Of a DNA stretch of 64,000 bases, positions 19,875-29,481 are shown piece by piece (within the stretch, counting starts at the first letter, position 1; every line of letters starts with the position of its first letter). This DNA comes from DATFDN01 sp963756495 (GTDB taxonomy: Bacteria > Pseudomonadota > Alphaproteobacteria > Acetobacterales > Acetobacteraceae): NCBI GenBank assembly GCA_963756495.1, contig CAVWNS010000005.1, positions 690,299-754,298 on the forward strand, given 5' to 3'. The notes beneath the pieces are model-generated. The model was not told the DNA's origin. It saw only the letters and a program-made list of their open reading frames with translations, and did not search any database. Both the position numbers and the translations under genes were made by a program.

Positions 19875-20376
19875 CTACTGCGATGTGGCAGGGTGCGTGG
19901 ACCGGGTCCACATGGAGCTGCACGGTCATCAGCACGGCCGGCGTGTCGCCGATCGTGCCGGAGCGGTGCCCCTTGCGGCCCTGGGCGTCTTTCTTGCAGC
20001 CCTGGTCCTCGCCGAAGGAGAACTCGCCCGGTCCCTGCTCGATGCGGGTGCCGTCCATGGACTCGATCCACCAGCGACCGGAGAGCACGACGATCCACTG
20101 CGGCGCCGGGTTCTCGTGCCAGTCGCCGACCCAGCCGACCGGCTGAACGGTAAACACGACGGTCGCCTCGGTCTGCGCCTGCTTGTCGTTCCACTGCGGC
20201 GCCGCGCCGCCGACGCCCTTCAGCTCCCATTCGGTCAGCTCGCAGCTTGCCTGGTGGCTGACGCCCTGGTCGTCGGTCCAGAGATGCGCGTAAGGGATGG
20301 TCGGGCGCGGCCCCGACTTGTCCGAGAAACCGCCTTGACCGGAACTCTCCGGTGCGAAAGGGAAGGAGATGGGCAT
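19875..20376 (-). CDS. Cupin-domain protein (1 frameshift near the C-terminus)
   Basis: About 166 residues starting at 20376. The cupin core is seen in VGDWHENPAPQWIVVLSGRWW, with its His-containing first motif, and in the second motif region GPGEFSFGEDQGCKKDAQGR. Other conserved-looking stretches are PTIPYAHLWTDDQGVSHQ and ELKGVGGAAPQW. Removing one base at about 19900 gives the ending DPVHHPATSQ and a TAG stop at 19875-19877, just upstream of the lactonase start; without that correction the frame would overlap the lactonase by about 115 bases. The substrate is unknown. It is the promoter-proximal gene of the minus-strand cluster. Confidence 0.75.
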
Positions 20377-20728
20377 AGCGGCGGCTCCGTTCTCGTTGGC
20401 GTTCTACGCGAGCTGGGCGGTCCGGCTCATGCCCAGTCCCGGACGTTTCGCACGACGTGGCCGAGCAGCGATCCGGGCGAATAGCGGCACGACAGCAAGC
20501 TTCGACAAGAACACCGTGAGACCTTTCACGGCGGAATCTGCTGGGCCGCTCGCGTCAATACCCGAGCGACAGGATGATTTTGCGACCCTGGTGAGGAACG
20601 CACGTGTCGTTAGCGCGTTCCGCCGCCTTGCACGTGAAACAGGCGGCTCGCGTTGCCCTCAGGATTACAGCCTCATGGAGACGGGCCGCCGACACGCTTG
20701 CAACACTGATGTTGTCCGGAGAGTGTCC
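20377..20728. other. Divergent intergenic region between cupin and SDR genes
   Basis: This 352-base gap separates two divergent units and must carry both promoters. I see no credible gene. Two CACGTG cores occur, at about 20602 and 20632, about 30 bases apart (AACGCACGTGTCG and TTGCACGTGAAA). They could be binding sites of one regulator, but I cannot name it. The SDR start at 20729 has a GGAGAG ribosome binding site. Confidence 0.4.
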
Positions 20729-21721
20729 ATGGCGCGTATCGTTGTCATCACAGGCGCAGGCGCAGGCGTCGGCCGGGCCACCGTCAATGAGTTTGCCAGG
20801 AACGGCTGCGACGTCGCGCTGCTGTCGCGCGATCCGGAGCGGTTGGAAGCCGCCGCCGCGGAAGCGCGCACGTTCGGCGTCCGCGCGCTTGCGATCCCCA
20901 CGGACGTCGCCGATGCGGACGCGGTCGAAGCCGCCGCGTCGCGAGTCGAGGAGGAACTTGGACCCATCGACGTGTGGGTCAACGTCGCGATGGCCACGGT
21001 ATTCGCGCCGGTTGCCAAGCTGACCGCCGCGGAGTTCCAGCGCGGCACGGCCGTCACCTATCTCGGTCAAGTGCATGGCACCATGGCCGCGCTGAGGCGC
21101 ATGACCACGCGCAACCGCGGCTCGATCGTATGCGTGGGTTCGGCACTCGGCTACCGCTCCGTGCCGCTGCAATCGGTCTATTGCGGCTCGAAGTTCGCGA
21201 TTCGCGGCTTCGTCGATTCGCTCCGCTCGGAGATCATCCACGACAAGCTCGACATCCAGATAAGCATGGTGGACCTGCCGGCGGTCAACACGCCGCAGTT
21301 CAACTGGGCGCTGAACAAGATGGGCAAACGGGCACAGCCGGTGCCGCCGATCTTCCAGCCCGAAATCCCGGCGCGCGCCATCTACTTCGCTGCCTTCCAT
21401 CCTCGACGCCAACTTTGGGTCGGATTCCCCACCGTGACGGCGATTCTCGCCAACCGCATCGCACCGGGCCTGATCGACCGCTACCTCGCCAGCGCCGGCT
21501 ACACAGGCCAGCTCACCGACGAGACCGAACCCGCGGAGACGCCGAATAACCTGTTTCAGCCCGTGCCCGGTCCATACGGCGCGCACGGCCGCTTCGACTC
21601 GCGCGCCCGAGGCTGGAGCTGGGAAGTGTTCACCAGCTACCACCGCAACGCCATGTGGGCGACGATCGGGGTGGGAGCCGTGCTGGGTCTGCACCAGCTC
21701 GCCAAGCGGCTGAAGATCTGA
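20729..21721 (+). CDS. SDR-family oxidoreductase with C-terminal membrane anchor
   Basis: An intact 330-residue short-chain dehydrogenase/reductase. The cofactor motif TGAGAGVGR is at residues 8-16, NVAMA stands in place of the usual NNAG, and the active site has a serine in VGSALGYR followed by YCGSK (Tyr-x3-Lys). After the catalytic core there are about 80 extra residues ending in a hydrophobic stretch AMWATIGVGAVLGLHQLA and a basic tail, which suggests a membrane-associated enzyme. It lies 48 bases upstream of a GMC oxidoreductase on the same strand; this SDR-GMC pair probably acts on one substrate. The start at 20729 has a GGAGAG site; upstream in-frame codons are not SDR-like. Confidence 0.87.
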   Translation: MARIVVITGAGAGVGRATVNEFARNGCDVALLSRDPERLEAAAAEARTFGVRALAIPTDVADADAVEAAASRVEEELGPIDVWVNVAMATVFAPVAKLTAAEFQRGTAVTYLGQVHGTMAALRRMTTRNRGSIVCVGSALGYRSVPLQSVYCGSKFAIRGFVDSLRSEIIHDKLDIQISMVDLPAVNTPQFNWALNKMGKRAQPVPPIFQPEIPARAIYFAAFHPRRQLWVGFPTVTAILANRIAPGLIDRYLASAGYTGQLTDETEPAETPNNLFQPVPGPYGAHGRFDSRARGWSWEVFTSYHRNAMWATIGVGAVLGLHQLAKRLKI

Positions 21722-21769
21722 GGCTCCCCATCTTCCGGGACATGCAATTCAGCAGGAGAGGATACCGGG

Positions 21770-23341
21770 ATGCCATCCGACCACTATGACCTGATCGTCA
21801 TCGGCAGCGGCCCCGGCGGGGCCTCGTTGGCGCACAAACTCGCGCCGACGGGCAAGCGCATCCTGATGCTGGAGCGCGGCGATTATCTGCCGCGGTCGCG
21901 CGCGAACTGGGATAGCCAGACGGTGTTCGTGGACGGCACCTATCAAGCAAAAGAAACCTGGTATGGCGCGAATGGCGAGGAATTTCATCCGGGGTTGCAC
22001 TATTTCGTAGGCGGCAACTCCAAGGTTTACGGCTCCGCCTTGTTCCGTCTGCGCGAGCGCGATTTCGAGGAGCTGCGGCACAAGGGGGGCATCTCTCCCG
22101 CCTGGCCGCTCAAGTATGACGTGTTCGAGCCGTACTACACGGAGGCGGAGAATCTCTTCCACGTGCATGGACAACGTGGGGAGGACCCCACCGAGCCGTG
22201 GTCGAGCGCCCCCTACCCCTACCCAGCCGTCAGCCACGAGCCGCGTATCCACCAGCTCAGCGAGAGCTGGGCGAAAGAAGGCGTACACCCCTTCCACCTC
22301 CCGCTCGGCATCCTGCTCGACGAGAAGGATGGCAAGGCGACGCCGACCAGCATCTGTATCCGCTGTGATGCCTTCGACGGCTTTCCTTGCCTGCTCAATG
22401 GCAAGGCGGACGCACAGGTGATGTGCGTGGACCCGACGCTGGCGGCGCACCCGGAGAATTTCACGTTGCTGACCAATGCCTATGTCAGCAAGCTGGAGAC
22501 CGACCCCTCCGGACGCCGCGTCAGCACGGTCCACGCGACCCGGGAGGGACGGGAGGAGCGATACTCCGCCGACATCGTGGTGGTGGCCTGCGGGGCGCTC
22601 AGCTCGGCGCTGCTGCTGCTGCGCTCGGCGAACGACAAGCACCCCAAGGGCCTCGCGAACGGCTCCGGCCAAGTGGGCCGCAACTACATGCGCCATAACA
22701 TGTCCGTGCTCATGGCGCTGCTCCGCGAGCCCAACCCCACGGTCTTCCAGAAGACGCTGGCGGTCAGCGACTACTACTTCGGCGCCCCCGATTGGGAGTA
22801 CCCGCTTGGCCTGATCCAGATGTGCGCCACCTCCCACGCCGACCAGATCCGAGGCGAGTCGCTGCCAAGCTGGCTCGACTGGCTGCCGGAGATGCCGTTC
22901 GAGAAAATGGCCGAGCACTCGATGGATTTCTGGTTGCAGAGCGAAGACCTGCCGCGCCCGGAGAACCGCATCACGTACGACGGCGACCGCGTCGTGCTCG
23001 ACATCCATGAGGGCAATCTCGAGGCGGCAGGCCGATTGAGGAAGAAGCTGGAGGCTTTGATGAACGCCGCCGGCGCCCATCCGGTGCTGCTGGAGCGCAG
23101 CCTTTATCTCGGGAAAAATATCCCGATTGGCGGAACGGCGCACCAGGCCGGCACCGCGCGCTTCGGCGTGGACCCGGCGAGTTCCGTGCTTGACCTGAAC
23201 TGCCGCGCGCACGAACTCGACAACCTCTACATCGCCGACGCGAGCTTCTTCCCCTCCATCGGCGCGGTGAACCCGACGCTGACCATCATCGCCAACGCGC
23301 TCCGGGTCGCGGACCACGTCAAGGAGCGGCTGAACGGCTAG
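21770..23341 (+). CDS. GMC-family FAD-dependent oxidoreductase
   Basis: An intact 523-residue flavoprotein. The FAD dinucleotide fold IVIGSGPGGASLAHKL starts at residue 9, followed by LMLERGD. The second GMC signature is VVVACGALSSALLLLRS near residue 275. The C-terminal active-site region has GGTAHQAGTARFG with the catalytic histidine and NPTLTIIANALR near residue 505. There is no signal peptide. GMC enzymes oxidise alcohols, sugars or sterols. Context (SDR upstream, divergent lactonase and cupin) fits oxidation of a cyclic sugar or polyol, but the substrate cannot be read from sequence. The ribosome binding site AGGAGAGG precedes the ATG. Confidence 0.9.
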   Translation: MPSDHYDLIVIGSGPGGASLAHKLAPTGKRILMLERGDYLPRSRANWDSQTVFVDGTYQAKETWYGANGEEFHPGLHYFVGGNSKVYGSALFRLRERDFEELRHKGGISPAWPLKYDVFEPYYTEAENLFHVHGQRGEDPTEPWSSAPYPYPAVSHEPRIHQLSESWAKEGVHPFHLPLGILLDEKDGKATPTSICIRCDAFDGFPCLLNGKADAQVMCVDPTLAAHPENFTLLTNAYVSKLETDPSGRRVSTVHATREGREERYSADIVVVACGALSSALLLLRSANDKHPKGLANGSGQVGRNYMRHNMSVLMALLREPNPTVFQKTLAVSDYYFGAPDWEYPLGLIQMCATSHADQIRGESLPSWLDWLPEMPFEKMAEHSMDFWLQSEDLPRPENRITYDGDRVVLDIHEGNLEAAGRLRKKLEALMNAAGAHPVLLERSLYLGKNIPIGGTAHQAGTARFGVDPASSVLDLNCRAHELDNLYIADASFFPSIGAVNPTLTIIANALRVADHVKERLNG

Positions 23342-23504
23342 TCCGCCGGCATTCGCTCCGCAATTGCGCTGACGACCGCGACCGCTACGATATTGCTGTT
23401 GAACGCGAGCCGAATTCGCGGGGCGCCCGGCAAACACCCACTCTGACAAACTCTGACGTTCGCGCTTGGTTCTAATGCGGGAGCCCGCAACGGCTGAAGA
23501 AAGC

Positions 23505-23580
<76 letters not shown>

Positions 23581-23660
23581 CAGGGCTTGGGCTCCCAAGC
23601 GTGCGCCGCCAGATAGCAAGCCCGGCCGCCGTTTGAAACCCCCCGGGACGAAACGCGGCG

Positions 23661-24573
23661 TCACGGCCAGCGGACCTCGGGGGGCAGGCTCATCAGGATG
23701 GCCTCGATGTTGCCGCCGGTCTTCAGGCCGAACAGGGTGCCGCGGTCGTACAGCAGGTTGAACTCCACGTAGCGCCCGCGCTGGATCAGCTGGTGGGCGC
23801 GGTCGGCCTCGGTCCAGGGCTCGTCCATGCGGCGGCGGACGATCGCGGGATAGGCGTCGAGGAACGCCAGGCCGACATCGCGCACGAACCCGAAATCCGC
23901 CGCCGGATCGCCGCTGTCCAGATGGTCGAAGAAGATGCCGCCCACCCCGCGCGGCTCGCCCCGGTGGGGCAGAAAGAAGTAGCGGTCGCACCACGCCTTG
24001 AAGCGCGGGTAATACTCCGGGTCGTGGCGCTCGCAGGCCGCGCGCAACGCCGCATGGAAGCTGGCGGCGTCCGCCTCGCTCTCGGGGGTCTCCAGCCGCA
24101 TCGGCGTCAGGTCGCCGCCGCCGCCGAACCAGCCGCGCGCGGTGACCAGCATGCGCGTGTTCATGTGCGCGGCCGGAACATGCGGGCTGCGCAGGTGGGC
24201 GACCACGCTGATGCCGCTCGCCCAGAAGCGTGGGTCCTCGGCGGCGCCGGGGATCTGGGCGCGGAACTCGGGACTGAACGCACCGGAGACGGTGGACACG
24301 TTCACCCCCACCTTCTCGAACACCCGCCCGCGCATGACGCTCATCACCCCGCCGCCGCCGGGCTGACCGTCCTGGGTCGGGCGGTTCCAGGCGGTGCGCG
24401 CGAAGCGACCCGGCGCGAATTGGTCGGCGAGCACGCCGCCTTCGTCCTCGATCGCCTCGAACGCCGCGCACAGCCGGTCGCGCAAGGTCTCGAACCATGC
24501 CTGCGCCTGCGGCTTCAGCGGATCGACGCCGCGCGCGGCGTCCGGCGCTTGGCGCCGGGTGCGGATCGGTCAA
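23661..24573 (-). CDS. hemF: Oxygen-dependent coproporphyrinogen III oxidase (frameshift near the N-terminus)
   Basis: About 300 residues. HemF signatures are plain: GGGGVMSVMRGRVFEKVGVN, HVPAAHMNTRML, GWFGGGGDLTP with its conserved glycines, DRYFFLPHRGEPRGVGGIFF, and the C-terminal RYVEFNLLYDRGTLFGLKTGGN followed by ILMSLPP. The enzyme decarboxylates coproporphyrinogen III to protoporphyrinogen IX using oxygen and would feed the many cytochromes encoded here. The core frame has no ATG. The best reconstruction starts at TTG 24573 (TDPHP) and, after one extra base near 24555, continues RQAPDAARGVDPLKPQAQAW. A 15-bp tandem repeat lies just upstream of this start. Confidence 0.88.
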
Positions 24574-24579
24574 GGGTTT

Positions 24580-24624
24580 TGTTCCAATGGGGCTTGTTCC
24601 AATGGGGCTTGTTCCAAAGGGCAA
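24580..24624. repeat. 15-bp tandem repeat (2 exact copies plus 1 degenerate)
   Basis: The unit TGTTCCAATGGGGCT occurs exactly at 24580-24594 and 24595-24609, followed by a third, diverged copy TGTTCCAAAGGGCAA at 24610-24624. On the minus strand it lies immediately upstream of the proposed hemF start. If translated there, it would give repeats of Gly-Thr-Ser-Pro-Ile. It may vary in copy number between strains. Confidence 0.85.
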
Positions 24625-24795
24625 CAGGTTAGCCCGTCAGGGCGGCGTGTTGCAGGGGGTGGGGCTCGTCCCTAGTATGCGCCGCGCCCGCGCTAGGATG
24701 CATGCCGGCCCGCGCTTGTGAAGGAGAAGGGGCGGATTGCTCGCCGCACCTCTGGGCTGCGCGCGCACCTGGCCACGCTGTAAAAGGAGGGGACC

Positions 24796-24873
24796 ATGGC
24801 CGAACCGGCTGCCGACATCGCCCCGCACGCTCGGGCTTTCCCCCTTTCGCTTTCGCGCCCCGCAGCAAGATAA
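24796..24873 (+). pseudogene. 25-codon stub, possibly the 5' end of the Rieske gene petA
   Basis: A near-perfect ribosome binding site (AAAGGAGG, 24783-24790) precedes ATG 24796. The stub reads MAEPAADIAPHARAF and stops at TAA after 25 codons. Its position, directly upstream of petB and in the same direction, is where petA normally lies in the pet operon, and Rieske proteins of related bacteria often begin MAEP with a His/Ala/Pro-rich leader. No Rieske domain, membrane helix or CTHLGC/CPCHGS motif is present anywhere in the gap. I infer a deletion of nearly all of petA, either real or in the assembly; the identity is tentative. Confidence 0.35.
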
Positions 24874-24912
24874 TGCCTGACTGACGCGCCGACCCAACGA
24901 GGACCTCCCCCC

Positions 24913-26178
24913 ATGGCCGGACTACACAAGAGCGACTTCAAGAACCCGGTGCTCAACTGGATCGACACCCGCCTGCCGATCCTGACGATGATGCACAAGG
25001 AATACGGCGCGTTCCCGACGCCGCGGAACTTCAACTATTTGTGGAATTTCGGAGCGATGGCGATGCTCGCCCTGGTGGTGATGATCGTCACCGGCGTGTT
25101 CCTCGCCATGAACTACCAGCCGAATGTCGGGCTCGCCTTCGATTCGGTGCAGCACATCATGCGCGACGTGAATTACGGCTGGCTGATCCGCTACATCCAC
25201 CAGAACGGCGCGTCGATGTTCTTCATCGTGACGTATATCCACATCCTGCGCGGGATGTACTACGGCTCGTACAAGAAGCCGCGCGAGCTGCTGTGGATGA
25301 TCGGCGTGGTGATCCTGCTGCTGCTGATGGCCACCGCGTTCATGGGCTACGTGCTGCCCTGGGGGCAGATGTCGTATTGGGGCGCCACCGTCATCACCAA
25401 CCTGTTCTCCGCCTTTCCCATCGTCGGCCACGGCATCGTCACCCTGCTGTGGGGCGGCTTCAGCGTCGACAACCCGACCTCAACCGCTTCTTCGCCCTGC
25501 ACTACCTGCTGCCCTTCGTCATCGTCGGCGTGGTGTTCCTGCACGTCGTGGCGCTGCACATCACCGGGTCGAACAACCCGCTCGGCATCGATCCCAACGG
25601 CCCGCAGGACACCCTGCCGTTCCACCCGTACTACACGGCCAAGGACAGCGTCGGCCTGTGCGCCTTCTTCGCGGTCTGGGCGGCGTTCGTGTTCTTCGTG
25701 CCCAACCTGCTGGGCGACCCGAACAACTTCATCCCAGCCAATCCGCTGCAAACGCCGCCCGACATCGTGCCGGAATGGTACTTCCTGCCGTTCTACGCCA
25801 TGCTGCGCTCGGTGCCGAACAAGCTCGGCGGCGTGTGCGTCATGTTCTTCTCGATCCTGGTGCTGTTCTTCCTGCCCTGGCTCGACACCAGCAAGGTGCG
25901 CAGCGCGCGGTTCCGGCCGATCTTCCGCCAGCTCATCTGGGTGTGGGTGGTGGCCTGCTTCGGCCTCGGCATTGTCGGCGCGCATCCCCCGCAGGGCATC
26001 TGGGTGGTGATCGGGCGCGTCTGCACGCTCTATTACTTCCTCCACTTCCTGGTGATCCTGCCGCTGCTGGGCAAGCTGGAGCGGCCGTTGCCGCTGCCCG
26101 AGAGCATCAGCGTCGCGGTGATCGGGCGGCGGGCCGCTGCCCGCGGGCGCCGCCGCCAAGCCGATGGAGAAGGCGTGA
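24913..26178 (+). CDS. petB: Cytochrome b subunit of the bc1 complex (2 frameshifts)
   Basis: About 420 residues with eight transmembrane helices. Haem ligands lie in HQNGASMFFIVTYIHILRGMYYG and in LPFVIVGVVFLHVVALHITGSNN. The Qo-site PEWY motif is visible in DIVPEWYFLPFYAMLRSVPNK. The frame changes near 25480 (after SVDNPT, resuming LNRFFALHYLLP) and near 26127. With the second corrected, the end is GPLPAGAAAKPMEKA and TGA 26176-26178, which overlaps the petC ATG. The enzyme oxidises quinol and reduces cytochrome c in the cytoplasmic membrane. This genome would therefore carry both bc1 and alternative complex III. Confidence 0.92.
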
Positions 26179-26942
26179 TGCGCACCCTCCGCCCCACCGC
26201 GGCCGCGGTGCTGCTCGGCCTGTTCGGCCTGACCGCGCCGGCTTCGGCGCAGGAGACCCGCCGCTGCCGAACGAGAGCTGGAGCTTCGGCGGCATATTCG
26301 GCAGCTTCGACCTCGCCGCCGCCCAGCGCGGCTTCTGGGTCTATTACAAGGTCTGCTCGACCTGCCATTCGATGAAGGAGATGCACTATCGCGACCTCGC
26401 CGGCATCGGGCTGAACGAGGCGCAGATCAAGGCGATCGCCGCCGGGGTGCAGGTGCCGCAGGGAGTCAACGACCAGGGCGAGCCGATCACCGGCCCGGCC
26501 CAGCCCGCCGACCAGTTCCGCTCGCCGTTCCCGAACGACGCGGCGGCGCGTGCCGCGCTCGGCGGGGCGCTGCCGCCCGACCTGTCGCTGATCGTCAACG
26601 CGCGCGAGGGCCACGCCAACTACGTCTACGGCATCCTCACCGGGTTCACCGACCCGCCGAAGGGCTTCGACGTGCCCGCCGGGAAATACTACAACGAGTA
26701 GTTCCCCGGCAATCTGATCGCCATGCCGCCGCCGCTGCATGACGACGGGGTGGAATACGCCGACGGCACCAAGGCGACGGTGCCGCAGATGGCGCATGAC
26801 GTCGTGACCTTCCTCGACATGGGCGGCCAACCCGGAACTGGTGCAGCGCAAGCAGATCGGCGTGCGCGTCGTCCTGTTCCTGCTGCTGATGACCGGCCTG
26901 ACCTACGCCGCCAAGCGCAAGGTCTGGGCCGACGTCCACTGA
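26178..26942 (+). CDS. petC: Cytochrome c1 (2 frameshifts and an internal TAG)
   Basis: About 254 residues: signal peptide MRTLRPTAAAVLLGLFG to SAQ, then ESWSFGGIFGSFDLAAAQRGF, the haem motif CSTCH in VCSTCHSMKEMHYRDL, then FDVPAGKYYNE. Here a TAG at 26699-26701 interrupts the conserved YYNEYFPGNLIAMPPPL sequence, replacing the expected tyrosine codon; translation of FPGNLIAMPPPLHDDG continues in the same frame. The membrane anchor VVLFLLLMTGLTYAAKRKVW follows after a frame change near 26815, and the gene ends at TGA 26940-26942. A missing C near 26264 explains the N-terminal break. The stop is a base substitution, unlike the indels elsewhere, and should be verified. Confidence 0.87.
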
Positions 26943-26958
26943 CCGCAGGATCGACGCC

Positions 26959-27840
<882 letters not shown>

Positions 27841-27852
<12 letters not shown>

Positions 27853-28891
27853 CCGAGGCGCCCCCGCCGGTCGCGCTGGCGCTGCAGGGCGGCGGATCGC
27901 ACGGCGCGTTCACCTGGGGCGTGCTCGACCGGCTGCTCGACGCGGTGGATCGCGGGCAGCCTGCGGATCGGCGGCTTCAGCGGCGCGAGCGCGGGTGCGA
28001 TCAACGCCGCGCTGTGCGCGAGCGGCCTCGCCCGGGCGGGGCTCCGGCCGCGGCGCGGGCCAAGCTGCGCGGCTTCTGGGAGGGCTCTGTCGCGGCGCGG
28101 TGCCGCCGCTGGGCAACGCGCTGTTCGGCTTCGCCGATCCGGGCCTGTTCGGGCTCAACATCGACTGGAGCCCTGGGGCGATCCTGCTGGAAGCCGCGGG
28201 GCTGGTCGTCTCGCCCTACACCAACCCGTTCTACGTCGATGTCCTCGCCCCGCTGCTGCGCGATGCGTTCGGCCCGGCGGACCTCGCCGCCCTGAACGCC
28301 GCGGCGGCGCCGCGCCTGTTCGTCTCGGCCACCAATGTCGGCACCAACGCGCTGAAGCTGTTCACCCAGCCGGAGATCTCGGTGGACGCGCTGCGCGCCT
28401 CGGCCTGCCTGCCCTCGGAGTTCCGCGCGGTGCAGATCGGCGATGCGTTCTATTGGGACGGCGGCTATCTCGGCAACCCGGCGCTCGAATCCGCTGCTCG
28501 ACATCGCCGACGACCTGCTGCTCGTGCTGATCAATCCGCTCGCCTACGACAAGCCGCCGCCGACCAACGCGCGCCAGATCCTCGACCGGCTGAACCAGAT
28601 CACCTTCAATGCGTCGCTGGTGCTGGAGGTGAACGCGATCGAGGCGGTCAACAAGCGTGCTGCGCGCCCAAAGCGCCGCCGAAGCGGCCGGGGGCGCTAC
28701 CGGCAGATCCGCTGCACATGATCCAGAACGACCGCTTCATGCAGACCCTGGGCTTCGTGTCCAAGAGCAGCACGTCGCGGGAGCTGATCAGCACGCTGTT
28801 CGAGAAGGGACGAAGGCGGCGGATCGCTGGCTCGCGCACCACCTCGACAAGGTCGGCCAGGTGTCGTCGTGCGATCCGGGATCGGACCTGA
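27841..28891 (+). CDS. Patatin-like phospholipase (about 5 frameshifts)
   Basis: About 345 residues. The oxyanion-hole motif is ALQGGGSHGAFTWGVLDRLL, the nucleophile elbow is GFSGASAGAINAAL (G-x-S-x-G), and the catalytic aspartate lies in AFYWDGGYLGNPAL. Downstream segments LLLVLINPLAYDKPPPTNAR, NQITFNASLVLEVNAIE, DRFMQTLGF and AADRWLAHHLDKVG complete a bacterial patatin. The family hydrolyses phospholipid or other acyl esters. Start and stop are approximate because frames change near 27960, 28085, 28490, 28660 and 28815. The 5' end overlaps the last codons of mtnP, implying coupled translation. Confidence 0.8.
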
Positions 28892-28999
28892 TCGCGCCCC
28901 GTCCTCCGCCCGCAACGTCGCTAGAGTCGTTCCAGCTTGACTGCCACCTCTCCCGCCCCGAGATGCAATATCCGGGGTCGATGGCAACGGGAGAATGTC

Positions 29000-29317
29000 A
29001 TGCCGAAGGTCGAGGTGCGGGGACGGATCGATGGACCTGTCGCCGGCTATATAACGGTGCTCACACGCGTTCATGTCCCGGCCGGCGAACACGTCGCGCG
29101 GCACACGCACCCAGGGGTTGAGTCGACCTATTTCTTGAAGGGTGAGGGCATCGTCATGGCGGACGGATTTCCGGACAAACCGTGCCAGCCGGGCGACTGG
29201 TTTCAGGTTCCCCCTGATGTGCCGCACAGCGTGCGGGTTGGGCCGGAGGGAGCACTGGTCGTCGCAAACTACCTTGTTGAAAAGGACAAGCCGCTCGTCA
29301 TCTGGCTCCGGGAATAG
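29000..29317 (+). CDS. Small cupin-domain protein
   Basis: An intact 105-residue single cupin. The first motif is PAGEHVARHTHPGVESTYFL with two histidines and a glutamate for metal binding, and the second is PGDWFQVPPDVPHSVRVG with another histidine. There is no signal peptide. ATG 29000 has a GGGAGA ribosome binding site about 8 bases upstream. Cupins of this size are often metal-dependent sensors or isomerases; function is unknown. It marks the end of the GC-rich block before the AT-richer island. Confidence 0.75.
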   Translation: MPKVEVRGRIDGPVAGYITVLTRVHVPAGEHVARHTHPGVESTYFLKGEGIVMADGFPDKPCQPGDWFQVPPDVPHSVRVGPEGALVVANYLVEKDKPLVIWLRE

Positions 29318-29481
29318 GAACGAACGTCTCCGACCGAGTGAACGACTACATCCCTGCCGCCCAATATAACACCAGGAAAGGAAGTATCATCAGGACAAGA
29401 GAGACCGTTGCAGACGGTACCATGACCCAAATGACAAATTGGGAGAAAGTGCAATCCGCCTTGTAGACGTCCGAAAGCCAC

